A stretch of 64,000 bases of DNA from Altibacter sp. Its GTDB lineage: Bacteria; Bacteroidota; Bacteroidia; Flavobacteriales; Flavobacteriaceae. The notes beneath the pieces were generated by a model. That model saw only the letters and a program-made list of their open reading frames with translations. It did not search any database and was not told the DNA's origin. The DNA is taken from positions 85,209-149,208 of the forward strand of contig NZ_JAIOHK010000063.1 of NCBI RefSeq assembly GCF_019913785.1, read 5' to 3'. This document shows positions 57,938 to 64,000 of this stretch, piece after piece. Each line of letters starts with the position of its first letter. Positions within the stretch are counted from its first letter, which is position 1. Both the position numbers and the translations under genes were made by a program.

Positions 57938-58390
57938 AACCACCGCAGGTGGTTGAGGTTTCTATGTTTGTATTGGATTACCAGCTCGGGATCACGAACA
58001 AAGTAAGTAATCCCAGGGTGATTTTTAAAAACCAAACGCCTGTCAATGTGGTTAGTGCGCTTATAGTGGTATTGGATCACCACCTCGGGATCACAAACAA
58101 AGTGAGTAATCCCTAGATCTCTGTAGCGAAGAACAAACACAGTAAACAATGCCATTCCGCCGACTGGCTCCTTCACTAAAAGTGTCCACTGGACACTTAT
58201 TTAACGCTCGGTCCGGTTTCTATGCTTGCTCAGGATTTCATTCTTAGGGATCACCACCTCGGGATCACGAACAAGGTGAGTAATCCCAGTGTGATTTTTG
58301 AAAACTAAATACGTGTCAGTGTGTTTAGTGTGCTTATGGTGGTGATGGATTACCACCTAGGGATCACTGAACCATAGCAAAGTAATCCTC
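57938..58390. repeat. Cluster of palindromic GGATTAC repeats
   Basis: Four units start at about 57975, 58074, 58248 and 58345. Each has the form GGATyACCACCTCGGGATCAC then AACAAAGTGAGTAATCCC, with ends that are inverted complements (GGATTAC...GTAATCC). Units 1 and 3 also share about 60 bases of downstream sequence (GTGATTTTT.AAAAC.AAA.....GTCA.TGTG), and TTTCTATG(T/C)TTG precedes two of them. A separate perfect hairpin, AACCACC-GCA-GGTGGTT, is at 57938-57954. The 119-aa minus ORF here (57817-58176) is repeat-encoded and crosses attR; I do not count it as a gene. The rest, to 58459, shows nothing else. Confidence 0.75.
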
Positions 58391-58459
58391 TTTCCTTCAA
58401 AAAGACATGTGATCTAAATCATGATAGGGCATATTTCTTTTTCAACTCTAATTTGATTG

Positions 58460-58467
58460 TAATTTTG
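58460..58467 (+). promoter_or_regulatory. -7 promoter box for the secreted protein
   Basis: TAATTTTG matches TAnnTTTG, 29 bases before the ATG at 58496. Confidence 0.45.
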
Positions 58468-58495
58468 AATATATTGCAAAAAAAATAAGTTAAAA

Positions 58496-59395
58496 ATGAA
58501 AAAACTACTCGTGCTTTTACTATTGTTGGCTTTTTCAAACCATTCATATTCACAAGATTACACACCATTGTTAGATTATTACAATGAGTGGAATCTTAGA
58601 TTTTGTTTTGCCTCCATATGCGATACGGATCTGTATTACACAAATGGGGATACGCTAGTCGATGGCATGAACTATAAGGTGCTGGATGGTTATCACTATA
58701 TTTCCAGAGGGTTTTTATTGCGAGAAAACATTCCTGAAAGAAAAGTTTATTTAAAAGTTATTTTACCAAGTGGAATAAGCGACTATCTATTATATGATTT
58801 CTCTCTTCCCGTGGGCGACTCTATTGATATGAAAAACCCCATTACTCCATTTCCGGAAGATGCTGGCTATTTCACGGTAGATTCTATCATACCACGACCC
58901 TTGGTCGACGGAAACCATTACCGCCATTTCTATTTTTCTCCGTCTGCTTCCAACACGGTTAGCACAAATAATGCTATTTGGATTGAAGGAGTTGGATCGA
59001 TGTCAATAATTACCGCCCCCAGTGGGGATCCCGATATTAACGGTGTAGGTCGAGTTGCCTGTATGTTTAAAAATGGAGAATCGTTTTATTCAGATTTAGA
59101 TATCATCGATGAATGTGAGCCTTTGTTTATTCTTGACACATCTTCCTTTGAAGATGAAAAGAATATTGTTAAAGCCATAACAACGCCATCAACCAATGTG
59201 TATGAGATCATAAATATAGCCGACATTACAACTATCCAACTCTATAATTTGTCGGGCGTGATTTTAGAATCCTTCGAGAATGATAATCGTGATTCGATCA
59301 GCCTCAATTTAAACAAATATCCATCGGGAATCTATATACTTGTGCTTAAAGCCAACAACAATAGCAAACAGGTTTTAAAAATTATCGTGGCGTAA
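58496..59395 (+). CDS. Secreted protein with T9SS C-terminal sorting domain
   Basis: 299 aa. A signal peptide (MKKLLVLLLLLAFSNHSYSQ) and a C-terminal type A sorting domain (VYEIINIADITTIQLYNLSGVIL...LNLNKYPSGIYILVLK...KQVLKIIVA) show export through Sec and then the type IX system to the surface or medium. The middle (about 25-215) is a beta-rich domain with the cysteines of 'LRFCFASICDTDLYYTNGDTLVDG'. I do not recognise its function. It is followed by a 21-bp bidirectional terminator shared with the gene on the other strand. Confidence 0.85.
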   Translation: MKKLLVLLLLLAFSNHSYSQDYTPLLDYYNEWNLRFCFASICDTDLYYTNGDTLVDGMNYKVLDGYHYISRGFLLRENIPERKVYLKVILPSGISDYLLYDFSLPVGDSIDMKNPITPFPEDAGYFTVDSIIPRPLVDGNHYRHFYFSPSASNTVSTNNAIWIEGVGSMSIITAPSGDPDINGVGRVACMFKNGESFYSDLDIIDECEPLFILDTSSFEDEKNIVKAITTPSTNVYEIINIADITTIQLYNLSGVILESFENDNRDSISLNLNKYPSGIYILVLKANNNSKQVLKIIVA

Positions 59396-59437
59396 AACTA
59401 AAAGTACCTTATTGGTTTAATATGCTTTTATAATTTC

Positions 59438-59481
59438 CACAAACGAAAACCCACAACTTCAGTTGTGGGTTTTCGTTTGTG
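59438..59481. terminator. Bidirectional terminator between convergent genes
   Basis: A perfect 21-bp stem (CACAAACGAAAACCCACAACT, loop TC, and its exact complement) lies between two convergent T9SS-protein genes. The AAACCCACAAC core is the same as in the displaced tRNA terminator at 57855. Confidence 0.85.
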
Positions 59482-59523
59482 AAATCAAATTTAATATCAA
59501 ATATAGGTATAACCAAGAATAGG

Positions 59524-60528
59524 TTATTTCTTGATAAACTTTTTTGAAACCAGTGTGGCAGTTCCATCCAGAACACTTAGTTGATATACACCTGTTTGCA
59601 ATGCACTAACATCAATTGTATTATTTGATGTAACCACATTATTAACAACTGTTCGTCCTAACATATCGGTTATTGAAACATAGAAATTGGCTAATTCAAT
59701 TCCTTCAACCACTAGGTTCAATTGATTTGACGTCGGATTTGGATACAAGGAAAAAGTAGTAGTATCAAAGTCATTTACTCCTAAGGGTGCACTTGGTAAT
59801 TCAACTAAATTTCCTGCAACACCTGTCGAAACCCACAATCCAAAAGCAGGACCGTTACTGTTATTTGCAGGGTTTAAAAACCCAGAAGCCAATACTACTA
59901 GAGCAGCTCCATCTAAATTCAAAGTTGCCAATGGTGCAGCAAAAGCAGCTACCCCAACAGATCCTGTTTCATCTCTAATTTCTAAAACATAATCTGCAGT
60001 AGGTAATTCCAAATAGCCTTGGAATTCGGTATATGAGATATCATCTACAATGGTACCTGCTCCTACACCGGTTTCTACTACGTCTACAGTTGGCGCATCT
60101 GTGGAGCCATGGTGCACTAACACATCGGTGTTGGTACCACTTGTGGCCGCTTCTCTACCCATAACATACACCTGTAATCCAAATGGCTGTGGTGGGTCGT
60201 ATCCCGTTGGACTTACTATCCCATCGGCAACGACGACATACGTTTCTCCATCCATTAAGGTCACTGGGAAAGAAGCAATAATATCTCCCGGGCCAGTACT
60301 AGTTGGTGGCGCCACTCCTATAATAACTTCAACACCGGCCGGAAAGTCTATAAATCCGGTTTCAGTCCTAAAAGTGAAATCGTCCAAGGTGAGGTTTGCA
60401 TCAAGATAAACATCCACTTGTTCGGCTGCTGCGTCTGCTGAATTGTGAATAATGTTTACTCTAGCGGTTTGTGAAAATGCTGTGAACGAAATAAGGGTCA
60501 CAACAAGAATTTGTAATACGTTTTTCAT
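59524..60528 (-). CDS. DUF4397-repeat protein with T9SS sorting domain
   Basis: I start at ATG 60528 (track residue 13), which begins the signal peptide MKNVLQILVVTLISFTAFSQ; a -7 box, TAGATTTG on the minus strand (60552-60559), fits this. The mature protein has two DUF4397 copies: 'ARVNIIHNSADAAAEQVDVYLDANL' and 'TDVLVHHGSTDAPTVDVVETG', each followed by 'Y.VVADG'/'ALVVLASG' strands. A type A sorting domain closes it (FSLYPNPTSNQLNLVVEG to QTGVYQLSVLDG..VSKKFIKK). It is surface-exposed or secreted; the role is unknown. Confidence 0.9.
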   Translation of the reverse strand: MKNVLQILVVTLISFTAFSQTARVNIIHNSADAAAEQVDVYLDANLTLDDFTFRTETGFIDFPAGVEVIIGVAPPTSTGPGDIIASFPVTLMDGETYVVVADGIVSPTGYDPPQPFGLQVYVMGREAATSGTNTDVLVHHGSTDAPTVDVVETGVGAGTIVDDISYTEFQGYLELPTADYVLEIRDETGSVGVAAFAAPLATLNLDGAALVVLASGFLNPANNSNGPAFGLWVSTGVAGNLVELPSAPLGVNDFDTTTFSLYPNPTSNQLNLVVEGIELANFYVSITDMLGRTVVNNVVTSNNTIDVSALQTGVYQLSVLDGTATLVSKKFIKK

Positions 60529-60752
60529 AGCGTTTTGTTTTAAAGTTTGACCAAATCTAAACAATAATTTATTTTGTTTAATCTTTTTTATTAAAAGTTT
60601 AACAAACCATCTAATCTTTTGATTTTAAACATGCTAAAAAACATCGATTTTATTAAAACATTCCCAAAAAGAGGTATAGTAGCATTTACAGCCATACAAT
60701 TGGTAATACAAAATTTAAAAAAGTATATTTATACCATTATAGATATGACTCC

Positions 60753-61130
60753 ATGAAAAAATTACTTTTCTTCTTATTTATCGCGTGTATTGCGACAACA
60801 GGATTCAGTCAAGATATGGCTATAGCTGTTTACGGACTGGATAACACCAACAAGGCAACGCGAATGCTCATACAAAAAGCCACGTCCGATGGTGAGAATG
60901 CATACCTAATTGTGAAATCTAAAGACAGCCATAGTCCAATGCTCAAGGACGCGGCTACTGCTCGTCGTGTTTTTACGGAAATACGTATAGTGTTGAAGTT
61001 GGCGAATGGTGTAATTACCACCAACAAATTGACCCAGGCTTCCTTATATGCTTATTCTGAAACCGGACAAGGTACTACGGCTACCGAAACTTTTAGACTA
61101 GAGTTTGAAGACGAAATACAGTTGCATTAA
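60753..61130 (+). CDS. Small exported hypothetical protein
   Basis: 125 aa with a signal peptide (MKKLLFFLFIACIATTGFSQ). The mature 105 residues are alpha/beta: 'KATRMLIQKATSDGENAYLIVKSKDS', 'RRVFTEIRIVLKLANGVITTNKL', 'TFRLEFEDEIQLH'. Not recognised. Its TAA shares TTAA with the stop of the convergent MBL/rhodanese gene. Confidence 0.65.
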   Translation: MKKLLFFLFIACIATTGFSQDMAIAVYGLDNTNKATRMLIQKATSDGENAYLIVKSKDSHSPMLKDAATARRVFTEIRIVLKLANGVITTNKLTQASLYAYSETGQGTTATETFRLEFEDEIQLH

Positions 61131-62521
61131 TTGCTCAGTGAGGCGATAGGTATTCCCACATTCTTGATATCGGCAAATCCACCGGCCACGTCGATCACAT
61201 TGTGAATCCCTCTGCTTTTTAAAATGGAAGCTGCAATTACCGAGCGATAGCCGCCCGCACAGTGTACATAAAAGGTTTTTTCTTTCGGGAATTTAGAGAA
61301 ATGATCGTTTATAAACCCGAGGGGGATTAACATAGCATCCGGGATATGTCCATTTTCAAATTCACCTTCATTGCGTACATCAATAACCGGCACCTCCTGT
61401 TTCAAAGTAGTTTTAAAAGTTTCAGCTGAAATAGATTCCATAGCGTCAGTTTCTTTACCCGAAGCCTTCCAAGCTTCAATGCCACCCACCAAATAGCCCA
61501 GCGTATTGTCAAATCCTACGCGTGATAAACGTATAACGGCCTCTTCTTCTCTCCCTTCAGAAGTCACCAAGAGTATAGGTTGTGCTACATCGGCGATAAG
61601 TGCTCCTACCCAGGGGGCAAAACCACCATCCAGTCCAATAAAGATGGAACGAGGGATATGTCCTTTTATAAATTCACTTTGGTGGCGCACGTCCAAGATC
61701 ACAGCGTCACTACTATTGGCCAAATGTTCAAAAGCTTCCGGGGAGAGCTTTTGAGTTCCCCGAGAGATAACTACATCAATATCATCATAGCCTTCCTTGT
61801 TCATTTTCACATTAAGTGGAAAATAGACCGGCGGAGGTAATAAACCATCGGTCACTTCTTTCACAAATTCGGCTTTGGTCATATCGGCCCGAAGTGCATA
61901 ATTTAGCCGTTTCTGACTCCCAAGCGTATCCACCGTTTCTTTCATCATATGTTTTCCACAGGCAGAGCCTGCACCATGTGCCGGATATACAATCACATCG
62001 TCGCCCAAAGGCATAATTTTATTTCGAAGACTTTCAAATAAGATGCCTGCCAAATCTTCTTGAGTCACTTCATTGGCCTTCTGTGCCAAATCGGGTCTTC
62101 CAACATCCCCTAAGAATAAGGTATCTCCGCTAAAGATGGCATGGTCTTTTCCGTTTTCATCCCGTAATAGATAGGTGGTACTTTCCATGGTGTGTCCCGG
62201 CGTATGCAAGGCCACAACGGTAATCTTTCCCAATTTGAATTCCGCACCATCGCTCGCAATAATTGCATCAAAAGACGGATTTGCATTCGGGCCATACACT
62301 ATAGGAGCACCGGTCTCCTTCGAAAGCGTTACATGACCACTTACAAAGTCGGCATGAAAATGTGTTTCAAAAATATATTTAATAACGGCATTATCTCGTT
62401 TCGTCCTTTCCAAATAAGGCTTTACTTCACGTAAAGGGTCTATAATGGCTACTTCGCCTTCACTTTCAATATAGTAGGCCCCTTGAGAGAGACAGCCGGT
62501 ATAAATTTGCTCGATATGCAT
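61127..62521 (-). CDS. CstB-like persulfide dioxygenase with two rhodanese domains
   Basis: 464 aa. The N-terminal metallo-beta-lactamase domain has 'FETHFHADFVSGH' (HxHxD), 'VALHTPGHTMES', 'FSGDTLFLGDVGRPDLA' and 'VYPAHGAGSACGKHM', the ETHE1/persulfide-dioxygenase set that binds iron. Two rhodanese domains follow. The first (about 265-350) lacks the catalytic Cys: its loop reads 'LLVTSEGREEEA'. The second has it: 'FYVHCAGGYRSVIAAS'. This MBL-pseudorhodanese-rhodanese order is that of CstB, which oxidises persulfides and transfers sulfur. It probably detoxifies sulfide in the cytoplasm. No sulfide regulator lies nearby. Confidence 0.9.
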   Translation of the reverse strand: MHIEQIYTGCLSQGAYYIESEGEVAIIDPLREVKPYLERTKRDNAVIKYIFETHFHADFVSGHVTLSKETGAPIVYGPNANPSFDAIIASDGAEFKLGKITVVALHTPGHTMESTTYLLRDENGKDHAIFSGDTLFLGDVGRPDLAQKANEVTQEDLAGILFESLRNKIMPLGDDVIVYPAHGAGSACGKHMMKETVDTLGSQKRLNYALRADMTKAEFVKEVTDGLLPPPVYFPLNVKMNKEGYDDIDVVISRGTQKLSPEAFEHLANSSDAVILDVRHQSEFIKGHIPRSIFIGLDGGFAPWVGALIADVAQPILLVTSEGREEEAVIRLSRVGFDNTLGYLVGGIEAWKASGKETDAMESISAETFKTTLKQEVPVIDVRNEGEFENGHIPDAMLIPLGFINDHFSKFPKEKTFYVHCAGGYRSVIAASILKSRGIHNVIDVAGGFADIKNVGIPIASLSN

Positions 62522-62667
62522 AATCCAAGAATTTTCACAAATATAACCATTGTTCTAGTTTCAAGAGTTCCAATCAGGTCGATTTTCTATTTTTCACATA
62601 ATTTTCACAATTGGGTTTTCAAGTTTATATATCTTTAGCCAATTCAATTTTATCTGAAAAAAATCCT

Positions 62668-63705
62668 ATGAAATATTTACTAGTCTCAATTATTACCGTT
62701 GTTGCAGTTGCTTGTAATTCAACACATAATTCTGCTCAGAATTCGGTACCGCCTACTACGGTGAGTAGCCCTTCCCGTGTTGATTATGCAAATACAATTA
62801 CTGCTGACGAATTAAAAACTCACTTATATATCTTTGCTGGCGATGCGATGGAAGGTCGAATGACCGGACAAAAAGGTCAGAAGTTGGCGGCAGAATACCT
62901 TCGGAATTTTTATATGGACCAAGGAATCCCCTCACCTATTGAAGATAAAAACTATTATCAGGCAATTCCAGCCGAATATTTCGGTAGAATGAAAGACCCG
63001 AAAGGTTCAGAGAATGTGGTGGCGTATATTAAAGGTTCTGAAAAACCGGAGGAAGTGATCGTGCTTTCTGCGCATTACGACCATGTGGGAACCGATAAAG
63101 ATGGCAATGTGTATAACGGTGCCGATGATGACGGAAGCGGAACAGTTTCGATGTTGGAAATAGCAGCGGCCTTTCAACAGGCAGTTGAGGATGGCAATGG
63201 CCCTAAAAGATCGATACTTTTCTTGCATGTTACCGGTGAAGAAATTGGATTGTACGGTTCAAAATATTATACCGAAAATCCACTGTTCCCCTTGGAAAAT
63301 ACGGTGTGTAATCTGAATACCGACATGATTGGTCGTATCGACCCCGATAAAGCAGACAATCCAAACTACGTTTACCTTATTGGCAGTGACAAATTAAGTC
63401 AGGAATTACACGATGTTTCTGAAGCCGTGAATGAAAAATACATCCAATTAGAATTGGATTATAAATTCAATGATGATAACGATCCAAATCGGTTCTATTA
63501 CCGAAGTGACCATTACAATTTTGCCAAGAAAAATATTCCGGTGATTTTCTATTTCAATGGAACACATGCCGATTATCACCAACCTACGGATACGCCCGAT
63601 AAAATTGAATATGAGCTTATGGCAAAACGTGCACAGCTTATTTTTCAAACCACCTGGGAGATTGCAAACCGAGAGGGACGTATTACAGCCGATAAGTTGA
63701 AGTAA
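62668..63705 (+). CDS. M28-family zinc metallopeptidase, lipoprotein
   Basis: I start at ATG 62668 (track residue 20): MKYLLVSIITVVAVAC is a lipoprotein signal with Cys at the end. The peptidase domain carries the co-catalytic zinc ligands: His in 'VLSAHYDHVG', the bridging Asp in 'YNGADDDGSGT', the catalytic Glu pair in 'VTGEEIGLYGS', Asp in 'NLNTDMIGRID', and His in 'HADYHQPTDTPDKI'. The substrate is probably the N-terminus of peptides in the envelope. It is divergent from the CstB-like gene. Confidence 0.93.
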   Translation: MKYLLVSIITVVAVACNSTHNSAQNSVPPTTVSSPSRVDYANTITADELKTHLYIFAGDAMEGRMTGQKGQKLAAEYLRNFYMDQGIPSPIEDKNYYQAIPAEYFGRMKDPKGSENVVAYIKGSEKPEEVIVLSAHYDHVGTDKDGNVYNGADDDGSGTVSMLEIAAAFQQAVEDGNGPKRSILFLHVTGEEIGLYGSKYYTENPLFPLENTVCNLNTDMIGRIDPDKADNPNYVYLIGSDKLSQELHDVSEAVNEKYIQLELDYKFNDDNDPNRFYYRSDHYNFAKKNIPVIFYFNGTHADYHQPTDTPDKIEYELMAKRAQLIFQTTWEIANREGRITADKLK

Positions 63706-63725
63706 GGCGCAATTGTGTCTTTTTT

Positions 63726-64000
63726 TTGTCATTCTGACGCAAGTCAGAATCCATTATTCGTTGAGACTATTATCCCCAATGGACACTGTGTCAAGCACAG
63801 TGTGACAAGTCCTATTACCCCCTTCTTGTCATTCTGACGCAAGTCAGAATCCATTATTTGCAGTGACTATAAACCCAATGGACACTGTGTCAAGCACAGT
63901 CTGACAAATACCATACCCCCTTCTTGTCATTCTGACGCAAGTCAGAATCCATTAAGCACAGTGTGACAAGTCCCATTACCCCCTTTTTGTCATTCTGACG
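63726..64000. repeat. Extragenic palindromic repeat array (three-plus units)
   Basis: Units start at 63726, 63826, 63924 and 63987. Each begins TTGTCATTCTGACGCAAGTC (hairpin ATTCTGAC-GCAA-GTCAGAAT) and continues with CACTGTG-TCAAG-CACAGTG, a second hairpin; full units are about 98-100 bases. Unit 3 is shortened to 63 bases by loss of the middle, and unit 4 is cut by the window edge. They start 20 bases after the peptidase stop. Confidence 0.85.

Noticed and set aside
57817-58176. 119-aa minus-strand ORF across attR
   Set aside because: It is encoded by the palindromic repeats (its own peptide repeats FV.DPE.VIQY) and spans the island junction; no start context or homology.
57938-58390. CRISPR array
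   Set aside because: The units are only four, unequally spaced, internally palindromic over most of their length, and lack unique spacers or cas genes.

Overview
The window looks like a chromosome segment of a marine-type member of the Flavobacteriaceae (Bacteroidota). The evidence is the Bacteroidetes-type -7 promoter boxes (TAnnTTTG) before ftsK, the riboflavin gene and the tRNA, secreted proteins with type IX secretion C-terminal sorting domains, flavobacterial-style FtsK, LolA and LptF/G genes, and an IntDOT-like integrase. All assignments rest on reading the sequence and ORF translations; no searches were run.

Layout. (1) 1-12,650, core chromosome: two paralogous small proteins, ftsK, a LolA-like carrier, an LptF/G-like permease, a RibB protein with a decayed GTP cyclohydrolase II half, a lipoprotein, a DegT-type aminotransferase, three tandem secreted paralogues and a nitroreductase. 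(2) 12,650-19,400, a signalling block: a receiver/sigma-54 activator, a membrane PAS sensor without a kinase domain, a CHASE-PAS histidine kinase and a single-domain response regulator. The block lies between a broken 5' copy of a thioesterase gene and the intact gene. (3) 20,000-21,180: an NTF2-like protein and tRNA-Ser(TGA).

(4) 21,168-57,848, a ~36.7 kb integrative element in the 3' end of tRNA-Ser. It is bounded by a 13-bp direct repeat (CCTCTTTCTCCGC). Matching GTTACCC-box repeats lie just inside each end, and the tRNA's probable original terminator has been displaced to the far side. The left end holds the tyrosine integrase, an RteC-like or unknown protein, an excisionase-like HTH protein and a VirE-N/primase-like protein. 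Next come small cargo genes with attC-like repeats. The centre is a complete type 1 BREX phage-defence operon on the minus strand (HTH regulator, brxA, brxB, brxC, pglX, pglZ, brxL). Four extra genes are inserted between pglX and pglZ: a PLD-nuclease/HhH protein, a C4 zinc-finger protein, a small UvrD-like helicase and a 731-aa unknown protein with an HhH-like tail. The BrxL appears to end in a MITD1-type (MIT_C, PLD-fold) domain instead of a recognisable Lon protease domain. To the right are a serine recombinase, a tightly packed operon (ABC importer, methyltransferase, six-TM protein) flanked by the recombinase gene's 3' end and a synonymously diverged remnant of a second copy, then a PD-(D/E)XK protein and a DUF6140-like protein.

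(5) 57,849-64,000, chromosome again: a cluster of palindromic repeats, two T9SS-sorted proteins, a small secreted protein, a CstB-like persulfide dioxygenase/rhodanese, an M28 peptidase and a second extragenic palindromic repeat array running off the window.

Most likely candidates for an undescribed system: the BREX variant with its four-gene insert and MIT_C-type BrxL, and the ABC importer/methyltransferase/membrane-protein operon at 51.4-55.9 kb.
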